DNA of 64,000 nucleotides, from NCBI GenBank assembly GCA_013398275.1, contig VZSE01009968.1:934357-998356 (forward strand), in the 5' to 3' direction. Below the pieces are notes generated by a model that saw only the letters and a program-made list of their open reading frames with translations, searched no databases and had not been told where the DNA came from. Position numbers and translations under genes: made by a program. The DNA comes from Promerops cafer (Eukaryota; Chordata; Aves; Passeriformes; Nectariniidae). This document shows, piece by piece, positions 40,865 to 53,720 of this stretch (its first letter is position 1; each line of letters starts with the position of its first letter).

Positions 40865-41296
40865 CTAAAAGAAACAGAAAGAAAGACATTTTTAAAAGCT
40901 TTGCAAAAGTTTGCAAAGTTGTAATATTATCAGAATTGATCATTAACAAATACCTCAAAAGATGCAAATATATATGCCAGATATAATTAAAACCCCACCA
41001 TCTAAATCTGAGTTAATGTTTAATCATCTTTTCAAAGAGCAGAAAAGCATCTGGTCCTAATCTGAGAGGGAGTGACACCGCAAGCAAGAGGTTCTGATGG
41101 AGGACTGGACAGTCTCTGCAGAAGAACAGGGAGATTATCAGACGTTGCCAAAACCAATGATTTCTGATGGAACACCTGAGAGACAGCACTGGAAAGGAGC
41201 TAAGAGCGCCCCATCTTCTGGAGGTTTGGCTACCTCTGCTCAGGGCCAGCTCTGAGACAGAGCTGCCAAGGAGGGACTGAGCCTTTGCCCTGTCCA

Positions 41297-41306
41297 CCTA
41301 TTTATA
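41297..41306 (-). promoter_or_regulatory. Candidate TATA box in a GC-rich patch
   Basis: The minus strand reads TATAAATAGG, a near-ideal TATA box. Just upstream (about 41335-41365) is a GGGGGCAGGGTGGGCC stretch that could act as GC boxes. The surrounding 340 bp (41040-41380) is much richer in G+C than the flanking intron. Transcription in the SYT14 direction would begin near 41270, about 400 bp before the transmembrane exon and 1.7 kb before the alternative exon. It could equally be the promoter of an unrecognised old LTR, or chance. Confidence 0.35.
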
Positions 41307-42211
41307 TTCAGCACCTGGCTACTCTTCCCTCAGGGACCAGCCGGCCCACCCTGCCCCCTGCAAGCAGGATACTTAATGAGCAAAAAACAGAGTGAGAAAA
41401 ACCATGTTCACTCGTATATGAACCAAGAAAGAGAGAACAGCAAGTGGAATAGGGATAAAGCACACTTAAAACCAGGTGGGGGGAAGAAAGGCCAAAGTAG
41501 ATGTACATGATGACAAAGTACATGTCTTAGAGAGTATGTAAAATAAAGAATAAGTAATTGCTATTAAGCAGATAATTGCAAGGCAGTATTGGGGATCTTT
41601 GAAAGGTGTAGAATCTTTGACATCCACCAGCATCTAACAACATCAATTACACCACTTAAGACTAAGATTATCAAGGTGCAGGTTTTAGAAATATAAAATC
41701 TGCAAATGGATGTGGCAAATTGAAGCAATGGGGAAAGAGTATTTAAAGGGCAGCTTTTTTTATTTGAAAGGAGAGTGGGCAGAGAAAGGGATATAGAAGA
41801 GCAGCAAAAACAAGAGTCTAGAAATGTGAGAAATAAGTAACAACTTACAAAGGCAATTCAAGACCAAGAGAGGGCAGATCTTTTGAAAGGAGTGCAGATG
41901 CCCACGGACTATAATGAAGCTGAGCTGCTTCATTAATAAAGGCTGCCAGGATCTTAGAGGGAAGGCCCTTAGGAAACCCAGTGGACTCTCCACAAGCTCT
42001 ATATCCAAAAAACTTGAAGCGAGAAGTTAAAATAGTGACAGGATTGCAAATTTATTATGAAGTAGGGTGGGAGGCTAAAGTAAAGGGTTATAAAACTGCA
42101 ATTCAATAATATTTGGGTGCAATTTATAGGCAAAAATGTGATAGAACTCAGTAACTACATGCAATTAACAACCATGTAAAGCATTACAGAACTGTGATTT
42201 CTAGTGATATG

Positions 42212-42233
42212 TAACAGATTAATTAATCTGTTA
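42212..42233. repeat. Perfect 22-bp palindrome
   Basis: Self-complementary sequence centred on AATTAATT with arms TAACAG and CTGTTA. No function is implied. The ATTAAT centre resembles homeodomain half-sites arranged head to head. Confidence 0.9.
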
Positions 42234-42644
42234 ACTAGTTTATTAGTAGTGTACTGATAATTAAGAAACATTATAGGTTCAGTTAAGTCTAACTTAACAG
42301 GAAGAGTAACACCTAAGAGTGGATTTTGTGGCCACAACACACAGAAAACATATCTTTCAGAGCTGAACACAACTGCATTAATCTGGATGAAAGCTGGGAT
42401 TTCACATATCCCTCTCCTTCCACCTGACTTTGTAAGACTCTACACTCAACTCCATAAATCCCCTTCTTGGGGGCTGATTTTTTTTTCTATTTAATAAAGA
42501 TTTATGAAGCTTTATCAGATTTACAAATTCTGTTCGCCAAGATCTTGGCACTTCACTTTAGGACTATAACGCTGCGTGGTAACGTCTTTCACTATTTAAA
42601 AAGGAGTGGAATTAAAGAACAGTTGGCAACAGACTCAGCATTCT

Positions 42645-42876
42645 CAGAGATGCAATACAAAAGGACAAGATGCAAGAGTCCGAAATAACCACAAGAAAAG
42701 TTCCAATTGGAGACAAGGCGGGAAAAATCCAGAATGAGAGGAGTTTATCACTGGAACAGATTGCCTAGATCAGTTATAGAATCCAACTTCAATGTTATCC
42801 CTGCTTTGAGCAGGGGACTGAACTGCAAATTACTTTGCCAGGAGCCTTCCAAATGAAATCATTCTCTGATTCGACA
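42645..42876 (+). repeat. Degenerate CR1 LINE 3' region
   Basis: In order on the plus strand it contains ACAAAAGGACAAGATGCAAG, CACTGGAACAGATTGCCTAG, ATCCCTGCTTTGAGCAGGGG, GGAGCCTTCC and a decayed ATTCT tail ending near 42876. These follow the order of the CR1 3' end. Divergence is higher than in the 25021 copy, so this is an older insertion. Confidence 0.88.
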
Positions 42877-45800
42877 TATGCCCTTTGTAAATCTGGGCTC
42901 ATACATCTATGTAAAAGTACTGACTGAGAAACACATGCAGTTCCACAACCTCCTCAGTTCGTTTTGCAGGATGACAGGGAACATTTGTGTCTGTGGTGCT
43001 GTTCTTAAATTATTATACAGGTGTCTTTTAAATCTGACAAAGAAAGAAAGATCCAAAGAAATGTGCCTTCCACCACGAAAAACAAATTGGACAGATTTGC
43101 ACTTCTCTTTTGAGCTGGAAATCCAGGCCTATCTAAAACTGACAATTATTTTTGCTTCACTTCTTACCTCTGACCAGAGGAGATCATGCAACGTTTTGCC
43201 TAAACCACCCCTGAAAATTTTCCCATGAAAAGGAACTTGCCAATGACTTCAAATGAGAAATCCTGCTGCATCAAGAGGGGTAGCAAGATGAGAAAAGTGG
43301 ATTTCTATTCTGGAACAGAGAGGAAAGTCAGCTAATTTCTTTAAATTAATATCTTAATTATCATGAACTTTGGCATGTGTCAGGCATTTATTTATTGTTT
43401 GTCAGGTGTGTATTTACCATTTTCATGGAATCTTCCCATACACGGGTATATTCTGAGATTTGACAAAAGCCTCAGTTCATATATATTAATTTTTGACCTC
43501 AAAGCTTAACAGATGAAATCTCCCAAAGTTCTGCTGGCAGTAGGCATGCTCCCACCCCTTCCAAGACTGCATATGGATAACTGAGCATACTGAGGCTATT
43601 GAAACAACACCCAGTTTTCTCTGAATGATTGATTCTGAACCAAATGAGACTAGAGACTGGGCCCAGAACAGAAAATCTTGATTTTCAATAACTTCCAGCC
43701 GTAACACCTATCAAACACAGAGGCAGTGGCAGAAAAGGCAGCAAGAGGGAACTGCAATTCACCGGAACACAGGGACCAGCAGAAGTGAAAGAGCAGTAGA
43801 AGGTGGCACAGGTTAATGATGTTCAGGGAGGAAATCAGTGTGACATATGAGGAAGGTGTGACACCAATTTGGGGTACACAGAACAAGTCAGAAAGAGATG
43901 CAAAGGCAAAAAAGAAGACAGATCAGAAGGCAGATAAAGATCATGAGACCTTTGAACGAACTATGAGAATGATTATTATTATTGGAGCAGGGTGTCCTTA
44001 GCAACTTTACCTGAATTCAGTGTCTACACTGCTATGAGGAGGAGATTTAACTGAATTCCAGTCATGGAATGATTCTCAATAAAGGGCAGTGACAGTCTCA
44101 TTTTAATAGGATATATTCACTGTACAGCATCTTCAGGGAAAAACCACTCTCACATACGTCACATTTGATCTTTTAAAACTGTAGGTTTAAATTGCAATTT
44201 TAAAATTTTTACTTATGCTTATATTGTTCAGCAATCAAACTGCCTTGTTCCATCAAAATATGCGCTTAAGGAAGTTAGCCACAACCAAAAAGGAGCTGAA
44301 AGCTGAATACTTTGGGGTTTTTTTCTCCAGTATTTCCTGGATACTAAGTAGTTAAAAAAGGCACTGTCTGAAAGCCTTATAGTTCTCTATGGAAACACAG
44401 TATCTGATGACATTTTTCTGGAGTGAAAAAAGAAACATTGGCTGATACCTTACAAAAAGAATGAAACTTTAGCTGCAGCAAAGCTAATTAATTATTTATG
44501 TAATTCAGTGTGAACATAGGACTTGAAAATTATATTTCTGTATCAATTTGCACTCATGTAAAGAGTCTTAGAATACTTGTTCACAGATTAGGTAAATTAT
44601 CAAGCTGAAATCCTGTAAAGTATTACCATTACAAAGCCAGGGGGGAAAAAAATGTACTTCAATTTTCCACATGAAATGTGCACAGATTCCCATCTATGAA
44701 TACAGGTTTTATGCATCACATTAATCCTTCAGTTAGTTTCTCACAGCTTAAGTGCCAAGCAGGTATATTTCGTAGATAGAAAAAATGTTCAAGTTCTTTT
44801 TTACATAAAAAAATACATCTATGCCGCATTCACCACCAGAATTATTTTGATTCGAAACATATTGTAATAAATTCTGAGTTGTCTGAGAATTATTTGTACC
44901 ATGAAAAGCATTTTAAAAACTCTCAGAGGTTCCCAGTGGTTTCTTCTGCTATCAGAAACCAGTAGAAAAGCAGTATTTTCTCAAAGTCATACTTCAAATT
45001 CAAAGGTCCTACTTGTATAAACTTCATAATTATTTTCAGTTCTTAAGAAAAACAACAATGAAATTCTGAATTTATGTTTGAAATTCATTATAATATAAGG
45101 CCGTTTTAGGAATACTAAAAGAACAAACCTCTTCCTACAAAGTTACCAAGACTAATTGAATTGCTGGCTATGGAAGTGGCATAGAAAGTCATAGTCATTA
45201 CAGAAGTATCACCTTAATATCACTTTAATTCCATTTCGTTGTTATCATCACTAGAATCAGAAGTATTAGAACACAGAAACCATCTTTTCATCTTAAATAT
45301 CAAATTAGCACCTCTTTCTCAAATAATAACTTCCTTGTTATGACATAATTTTTCATTTCCAAAAGATGTTTCAAACTCTTCAGAAAATAATGACATCTTC
45401 AAATATATGCCACCAAAACAACAAAAATCCTCAGATATTTTAAAAAGATGAAACATTTTTACATGAAATTTAAAAGCATTTCATATTTTAATATGTATCT
45501 AGCCCCAAACTTTCTTTAATATCCAGCCAATTATTTTTGGAGCTTTCACACTCTACATCATACCACTCACTTAGCTAGTAACGTGCAAAGCCACACAGTT
45601 ATCATAGTGATGTTTCAATTATTCATTTACAAATGGAATACTATTTCTTCTCTACACAAATTAAGTAGCTAGGGGGTATGATCTGAAAAATGCCAATTAC
45701 CTTTAGGATCCTCGCATAAAAGCATTTGAAATTTAATATGTAAGCCTGTTTTTACTTATAACTTGGGTTTGGGGGGGTGGTTTTACAACTTGATCTAAGA

Positions 45801-47638
45801 TACGTTAGCCTTTTAAATTCTTTTAAATATACAGGACTGTTGTTTTGTATTTAGTCCTGAAGAAGAATCATTTACTGTTACTCATTTTTTACACCATTAC
45901 ATCTTGACATTCCATGAAAATAATCTGTGCTGTCCAGCTCAAAACATTTTCAACCAAATGGCATTCACTGCTGCTTGTCACTTCTTTCCAACTTGGCCAC
46001 TTGCACAAAAAATTAAGATATTTTTAGAAAGCTGAGCAAGTTACTGAAAAAAACAACAAGATTTGTGCCTTGATTTCCTTTTCTCCATGCTTGAATTATT
46101 TATCTCCAAACAGGATGTATTTATTTCTCACAGACAACTCACTTCATAACAGAAAAAACCAAACAAATCCCTCTACACCTGAGTCTGCTCACAAGTGAAA
46201 TACTTTCGTCTGATTACTCAACAGGAGCAGGGACTGTACTTTCATACAAGTCAATTTGCATGTAAATTTTTTTTTACTAATTACATAGGACTGTCTCTTC
46301 TTTAAAAGTAAGTAACTGAACTTGAAGGCTGCCTAAGATTTCATGCTCTTTCTAAACAGCTTTTCTTTAACAATGGAAACTTAATCCACAACAGTTCACA
46401 GCAATTTGTGAATTCATAAATAATTAGTATCTTTCTGTTTGCTGGAGCAGTTGAAGAAGCAACAAGTGAATAGAACTTTTTTTACCTAAACAAAATGGTA
46501 CACCTATGGGGGGGTAATAGTTTATCCACTGTTGCCTTAGAATTCTGACTTAAAACATTAAATTCTTGACTACCTGCACTGTTTCAAAACCATGAACTAT
46601 ATATGGCAGCATCACTATTAGAATCCCATATAAAAAACCAAAAGCAACTGTACCACAAAAATTGACTAGCTGATGTTGCTGCTAAAAATCAGAGATAGAC
46701 AATGAACTCTAAACATTTTACTGAACACATCAAAACACAAAATTCCAAACATATATCCTATGATTCCTGTTTTATTCTTTGTTCTGTCTCCCATAGAAAA
46801 CACTGGACTATGTAATTTCTTTATAAAAATTTACCTATTTCTTCTATGTTTTGCCAAAACAAACATCAGGAATTCTTTTAGCTCAACTTAAAACACACAA
46901 TTGCATCTCATATATCAATGCTTTTAATTTTTTAACTACATTTAGGTAACATTAAAACTGAAGATTTTCTGTATAAAGATGCTGCCCCCTCCAATTCAAA
47001 CCTGCATTTTGCCTTTCCTTATGAAGCACAGACTTCTTACCTTGGCTCAGAAGTTTTTTAGGACTGACAGAATGAAACAGGGATGAAAGTGGTTCTGTTT
47101 GGAATAACAATGCCCTTTAAACAGACCTTTCAAAGAAATACTGAGGAACACACAAAACTTACATTATCTGAAGTGATACATGATGCCACTTTTGGGTTAA
47201 ATTCTAGAAAAGGTCATATTAAGTAACAAAAATAAATGTGTTTGTTTACATGAAAAGTCTACTGGAGTTAGTGAATCATGAAAGCTACACTGGTCTAACT
47301 CCACTGTCACTCCTATTCCAGTGGAAATTTATCAGAAATAATAACAATGTTTTTAACATTCAGTTTATGTCACTTCACCCTGGCTGAGGGATATTATGCA
47401 CTGCTACAGAGAAAAAGCAGAACTTATTTTTCCCTTTGTTTCCCTAATATCTAATTACAAGGACTAATAAGAAAAATACATTTTAACATCTAGATTCCAG
47501 GAATTCTTATATACAGGTAGAAATTCTAGAATGTATTTTAATTAACAAATTCAGTTTATTTGATTTTATTACCATCAATTAAATTACTTCACTAAATAAT
47601 TACATCAGAGTTCATTTACTTCATAAAATACAATTCTA

Positions 47639-47735
47639 GAACCATAGAATATCCTAAGTTGGAAGGGACTCACAAGGATCAAAGTCCAGTTCACAGCCCT
47701 GCACAGCAGCATCCCAAAGAAGTGCATTGTGCAAA
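47639..47735 (-). repeat. CR1 LINE, left piece of an interrupted copy
   Basis: GAACCATAGAATATCCTAAG, then TTGGAAGGGACTCACAAGG and CAGCCCTGCACAGCAGCATC match the reverse-complemented 3' end of a CR1. The match stops at the GCAAA direct repeat (47731-47735) and resumes at about 48549, so this CR1 was split by the inserted LTR. Confidence 0.92.
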
Positions 47736-48543
47736 TGTGAAAAACGAGGTTCACTTCTGGTAAAATATAAAAGGTTTAATAAGAATAAAGACAATAGGAG
47801 ACAAACATAAAGCAAAAGGTTAGTACGGCCAGGTGCCTTGGCATTCAGCCAAGAAGCACAGCTACTAGGGTTGGAGACATTCTTTAAATACCTTTTTCAT
47901 TGCCCCAACCTGTTGCATATTCATACATCACTATGCATATTCAAACTTTTTCATAGTCCATCTCTGTTATCAGCTCCGGTTTGGGCCTTGGTCCATGCTT
48001 TCTTCAGATGGCCCATGCTGATGGTTGGCACATCAATAGCAGGATCCTCATCACACGTTCGTGGATGTTATCCCGACCAAACAGACAGTCCATTCACAAG
48101 CACAACTACATATCAGCTATCCCACTACCATGACTAAGCAAAAAACCAGAGAAAATATAACCTTACAGCAGAGTTATTTTAACATTGTGAAAAGCCCATA
48201 ATATAATACATACTCATAACCTATAGTTAGGGTTACATGCCTTAACTTATACATTACTCAAACATTTCTTTGAGTTTGGGTGTTTTAGCTTATCATCAAT
48301 AAATTTCGGGTGACTTGTTTTTCTTGAGAAGAGTTATGTGTCTTTCTCCCCTCTTCCAGGCATTTCCTCCCATCTGCTGTTCTGGTTTGTGTTACTGTTA
48401 TCACACAGATAAACCAAGAAGAAGATAATCTTACGTATTTTAGTCACCCAAAGGACCCACACAGCTAGCAATACATGCTTAACTTATGAGATTGCAAGTG
48501 AACATACAAATGCGAAAGCCAACCTTATTATAGATTTATAACA
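47736..48543 (-). mobile_element. Solo LTR of an endogenous retrovirus (ERVL-like) nested in CR1
   Basis: This 808-bp insertion is bounded by TG and CA ends (TGTGAAAAAC at the left, TTATAACA at the right). It is flanked by the 5-bp direct repeat GCAAA (47731-47735 and 48544-48548). Read on the minus strand it looks like a U3-R-U5 unit. It begins TGTTATAAATC, has a TATTTAAAG TATA-like box near 47890, an ATTAAA polyadenylation-type signal near 47774, and ends TTTTTCACA. No internal retroviral coding sequence accompanies it, as expected after recombination between two LTRs. The 5-bp duplication and end sequences suggest the ERVL class; I assign the family only by general resemblance to avian LTRs. 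The 99-codon plus-strand frame inside is not a gene. Confidence 0.8.
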
Positions 48544-48548
48544 GCAAA

Positions 48549-48841
48549 TGATCCTTGAGTTCTGCCAGGCTTGGTGCCGTGACCACTGCCCTGGGGAGCT
48601 GTTCCAGTGCCCAAACACCCTTTGTATGAAGAGCCTTGTCCTGATATCCAGCCTAAACCTTCCTGACACAGCTTCAGGCCATTCCCTTGGGTCCTGTCAC
48701 TGGGCACCACAGAGCACAGATCAGTGCCTGCCCCTCCTGATCCCCTCACAAGGAAGTTTCAAGAAAGTTGTAACTACAGTGAGGTCTCCCCTCAGTCTCC
48801 TCCAGGCTGAACAGACCAAGTGGCCTCAGCCACTTCTAACT
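48549..48841 (-). repeat. CR1 LINE, right piece of the interrupted copy
   Basis: The sequence resumes the CR1 order on the minus strand: CCTTGAGTTCTGCCAGGCTT, GGTGCCGTGACCACTGCCCT, GGGGAGCTGTTCCAGTGCCC, CTTGTCCTGATATCCAGCCT, TCCTGTCACTGGGCACCA and CTCCTCCAGGCTGAACAGAC. Open frames at 48484-48853 on both strands lie inside this repeat. Confidence 0.97.
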
Positions 48842-51800
48842 CACAGTTTATGATAAAACCAGCTTGGTTCATTACATTAACTAATCACATCCATAACTGC
48901 ACAAAAATACTTGTGGCTGCTCTAGTACTGCCTCTACAGGTTGTCTTTTCCAGAATTATTTTCCCTTTCTTTTAAAATACCATGCTGAAACTGGTTTTTG
49001 CTGATAAATTTAATTACAGGAAAAAGAGGACCCTTGGCTCCAAAATACCCCTGATCTAAGAATGAATTTAGGAATAACTGAAGCCATACTCTGAGATGGA
49101 GATTTAAACTTTTGACAGAAATCTTTTAATTCCTAAATCCTTATGTGCTGAAAAAGTTGTCAGCCTGCCATCCCTGCTGATTTACCAGTCCCTCAATGTG
49201 TGGAATTCATCTCCGAATAAATAGTATCTCTCAACAGAAATCTCTGAAAAGAAACAGCGAAGGAAGCATCACATTTGCTACTTGGAATAGACACTGATCA
49301 TGGAATCATGATCAGTGATTGCCTCCAAATCCCAATAATCTGTTGCAATTACATAGCATATTACATGACTATTATCCACACACTGGGTAAGAGAACAGCA
49401 GTGATTATAATTTTTAATGGTATTCTCAAATAATCATCCCAAAGCAAAACTAATAAAGACCCACAGGGGTCTAGAGACTTGCATTTTAAAAGTTCATGCC
49501 CATCACAAAGTACCTCTCTGCTACAGGGAAAGAAAAATAATCTATGTAATGAAGATATCTTAAAGCCTCATTTTCCCCTCTCAGACACTACAATTAACAA
49601 CAAAGCATGAGACAATCCATGTAATCCAACAGTAATTAACCAGGATATATAGCAAAGTACTGCATGGTAAAAATGATTATATGAACATAAGAACTTGAGT
49701 GAAGAAATGCCAGGGTTTGGATATAGCAAAGCTCTCACACACAAAACTTGCCACAGAAGATACTGCCATAGCTGGAATTAAGTGATCCCAGTAGCTGCTG
49801 CTTTCCAGAAGACTCCAAACACAGGAAAACACACAGAAATAATATTCTGCTTCCTGTATGGGCATCCGTAAGCTCAAAGGAAAGTATTTACTTTGTATTG
49901 AATTTTCTCTAATCCAAAACATGTACATACAGATTACTTTTCCATCAGAGTGCAAATTCAGAATATATATTCTGGTGGTGTTAATTTTAACATTATTATT
50001 TTTTTTTAACATGTAGCAACATGTCTAAATATCTCCCAAGTCTATGAAGTTTAGTATCCATGGGATAAATAATTTTTTCAAGCCTTGAAAAAAAATGTAT
50101 TAATTACAATTTTCTTCATATATTATAAAAGTAGCTTTGTTTACACTTTCTAAACTAAGAGTTTTTATTCCTATTTGTAGAAAGTGCACTTTACTTTGTA
50201 CTGTCCAAATCTCAACCTCTAAATGAGTATAGAAACAACATATATTTACATTTTACATTAATATGAGGTTATCTAACTTAAAGAAATTTGCTACCATCTG
50301 TGGCATCACCCTTCTCTTGATGAAGAACAAGTACTGGATGACAGCAAAAAGAAAGGGGAAATTATTTTATTTCTTTTTCAGAGGCAGTTACTTAGTGTAC
50401 ACTATCACAAATAGTGTAAGATAACTTGAGTATCAGATGCAGTTGACTTTCAACTTAGTAAGTTTTTATACTGTAAAATGAAACTAATGAATAAATGTTA
50501 CTTTTTTCCATTTAGATTAAATGCAGTTGGCAGCTTAACATTCAGACACATGCAACTGGATAAGGATAGGTGACGAGAACATTAAAGAGGAATAGTTCTA
50601 CTTAAAACACACTTCTGACAAAGCAGAAATTCACACTTTAGCTTTTCAAAATTATTATTACAAGTGACATTTTTCATTGTCAGACGAAGACATTGTCTTT
50701 TTGCAACTTCTCTTTTGCATATTAAAGAGAGCACTTCTGTTCCATTCTTAGTCACAAAGTCAGTTTGCTGAATAATTTCCTTTGTTTGCAAGACTGCCAC
50801 AATAGAAAGGAAAGAACATCTTGCAAAAGAAAAAAAGGGCTTAAAAATAATTTTTAAACTTCTGTGCAACTCAGCCCTTACTTGGATACTCAATCTACAT
50901 TTCCATGAATTAAATACAAAACACACTGCTGAGTTAGAAGTATCACTTTGCACTACTTCAAAAATAAACAAGTGAAAAATGTTGGGTGAAAGGAACCTAA
51001 AAATAGTACGGCCATATATATATTTTCTCCTTTAATGTCACTTCCATGTCACACAGTGAATACATAGCAGAATACATTAAAGAGGAGTTTCTTCAGTTAT
51101 AGCTCAATATCGTAAACACTCATCACAAATTTGTCTTGTTTGTACAAAGAGAACATGAAACAGCCTTAATTAAAATATTACTAAATCTAGCAACAGCTAA
51201 TTCCAAGTTAGACTTGCCGTTGGACTATACAGCTAAAAAAGATATGTTGTTCTCCAATCTCATCTCAGGTTCCCTGAATTCTTTTATGTCCATAGCAAAT
51301 AACCAAAGGAACAACTTACACAAATACCCTGACTCTCCCCAAAACAGCTGGATACTAGGAAGATATCCAGCAAAAAGACAAACTGTTAACTGAGTAGTTT
51401 CAGAGAAACTCTGTCACCTTCTGCTGTCAAAAACTAAGCAGGACTCTTCTTTCCACAGCCAAGTCTTCAATTTCTATTGTCAGATACTAAATAAATATGC
51501 GAACACAAACTTGCATTAAATAATAGAATAAGATGTTAATTTATAATAAAAGCAAGAACTTATTTTTCCCTTTTTCCAATTTCCAGATTTCAATAATGTG
51601 TAAATATACAACCACACAAACTCTTCAACTACTTAACTAGGTTAAACATAGGAGACACATATTTCAGTGATTCCCTAAAAGCTGATCATATATCTTTAAA
51701 GTTCTTTTTACCAGTTGGAAAGTGACTTGTTCAGTATTTTGTAGCTATTAGCTGTTATATAACAGCCACAAAATACTCCCATTTTCAGGACACACACTCC

Positions 51801-52869
51801 CTATATTTATGCATTTAGAGGAAGCCTCTTTAAAAATACATAAGAGTTAGTTTTTAAGGCTTTCCAGAAAAGCCTACTAGTCTCCTTACTCCTGATTAAC
51901 TCTTTGCAGATTCTTCTCCAAAATGTATGAATCTGCTAAAAGGAAACCATGTAACAAAATCCTATAAAAGTACTGCAATCCTTCTTGTGCAGTCTGGAGG
52001 AGGGCCCACCACACTCTCTCTCGGGTAACTACAAAACTACATAACATTAATGTGACACAGGAGGAGGCCTGTGCCAGACAATTCCTACATCTCTGGGTAG
52101 CAAATCTGAGTCCTGTATCCATACCATATTGGGATAATATTTACACTAGAACCGACATAATCTCAGATATTCAATGAACATTATAACTGGTACTTGCAAA
52201 CCTTTGAGTCTATAATTTTAACTGATATAATCTGAGAAATACAAAACCTAAAAAACAGGAAAAGTGGGGTTTCAAGTTATTTTCATTTTTACATCTGAAT
52301 AATCTTAGAGCAGACATTTCCTTTTTAATGCTTAGGCTTTGCTTTTACAGCTATGCTTTAAACTACAGCTAAGAGGTTTTCATTGTGTTATATGAGCTAA
52401 ATGGTGTAGTCACATACAGCTTTGAAGACCTTTCTGGTCCCTTTCCACATTTCATCATCTGATACTCCAAGGTTCCTATTTTCCGAGCAAAAAATGAAAG
52501 GGCAGGCAAGAAAAATACAATTTAGGAATGTGTTAGTTTGCTGACTAGAAAGAAAAATTAACTACTAGCAATAGGTGTTCTTCAAGTCATATAATCCCCA
52601 TACAAATTGTAATTACATTCCATCACTTGAAACCGGAAAGTTTTTCCATGCATTATTCATAGATACCACATGCTTGCTTGTGTGCTTACTTTTCCCTATT
52701 CAGTGCAGGAAAAAGAAGATGGAACATCACCGTTTATCCTATTAGTTGCTTCTCAACAACCATGTAACTTGGAAGGACTGCAAGAAAGATGGACAGACAA
52801 GCAAAGCACAAGTGTACACTGGAAGAAATCCAGTTACTTAATGCAGGCTATTTAGTAGTAATGTTTCTC
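48842..52869 (-). other. SYT14: SYT14 14.5-kb intron, nothing recognised
   Basis: AT-rich intron. It holds one perfect short hairpin (49292-49317). The 111- and 129-codon minus-strand frames (49677-50012 and 50582-50971) have no recognisable domain, biased composition or plausible splice context. Confidence 0.65.
49292..49317. repeat. Perfect hairpin, 11-bp stem and 4-base loop
   Basis: CACTGATCATG and CATGATCAGTG are exact reverse complements separated by GAAT. The stem is too short for a microRNA precursor. Confidence 0.92.
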
Positions 52870-53720
52870 TCAGAGGTTCCACATGGGCATTCCAACTCCA
52901 GTCACAGGCCAGTCAGTTACCCACTGTTCCCTGGCAGAAAGCACGAGAGGCTTTCAGGCAAATAGCAAATGGAGAACCATTCTGTCAAACACCACCAGCT
53001 CTCAAAGCCTCACAGGCAGTATTCGATGAAAATGAGGGAGTGGATGAATGCCAGGAGTGGTGGAATGTACTCTCCTGGTGCCACAGTCACACAGACACCA
53101 GAGAAAAAGGAGAAGGGCACACTGCAACCTTACACAGCACCAGACAAGAGTGCAGGGAATTACCCATGTGTCAATGTGAACACTTAATCTGTCCATTCAA
53201 CTTGTACTGAGTCCACAGACGAAAAAATGGCTTAGCTCTCAGGGCACAGCCAAGAGATGGGAGACTCCATCCTGTATAAGGTTGTCATGAGCACACAGTG
53301 ACATTAAGGACAAAGCTGGAAGGTCTGATTTGACCAGCTCGAGACTGCTTGCAGCCAGGAACTCTCAGCTTGGAAATGCCTTCCTATTCTGATGATGTCA
53401 GTAGAGATCTTGAGTCTGCACTCTTATCCTGGCAAGCAAGCAGAGCTGGACAACTGGCAAATAAAGCAATCCTCAGGAGCCTGGCCCTGGTCAGACAAGC
53501 ATCCTGAATGTGCATCAGAAGATGTAAAGTCTCAGATAAAGTAACCAAAACTCCACGTGGCTGGAAGATTTGCAGTACAATGGCAAGCACCTTCTGCTTT
53601 AAAGGTACACACCGAGTAGGGAGCAAAGACAAGCAAGAATGCACCAAATCCTTGCACCACAAGGAGAAATTTGTCAGTAACATAGGGACACACAGGATTA
53701 GAATATACATGGAAACTCAT
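52870..53720. other. GC-raised unclassified segment in the SYT14 intron
   Basis: About 850 bp clearly richer in G+C and lower in homopolymer runs than the surrounding intron, for example TGGTGGAATGTACTCTCCTG and GAGCCTGGCCCTGGTCAG. It carries overlapping open frames of 64-108 codons on both strands, none recognisable. The composition fits an old transposon or LTR relic or a conserved noncoding block. A GCAAATAAAGCA polyadenylation-like site lies at about 53457 and TCCTGTATAAGG near 53270. Confidence 0.4.

Larger units (their letters stand above)
40865..47638 (-). other. SYT14: SYT14 14.5-kb intron, 3' half
   Basis: Intron sequence upstream of the transmembrane exon. It contains the GC-rich TATA-bearing patch at 41040-41380, a CR1 copy at 42645 and a short palindrome at 42212, all listed separately. 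The small plus-strand frame at 43816-44001 is Lys-rich but without recognisable function. From 44100 to 47630 I see only AT-rich sequence with G-runs at 45772 and 46508. Confidence 0.65.

Noticed and set aside
40564..40986. 140-codon plus-strand open frame
   Set aside because: Antisense shadow of the transmembrane exon and its flanks.
43816..44001. 61-codon Lys-rich plus-strand frame
   Set aside because: Short, no homology recognised, and sits in a locally purine-rich stretch that favours such frames.
47838..48137. 99-codon plus-strand frame starting at 47838
   Set aside because: It lies inside the solo LTR and opposite to its inferred orientation.
50582..50971. 129-codon minus-strand frame
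   Set aside because: No recognisable domain, AT-driven composition and no splice support.
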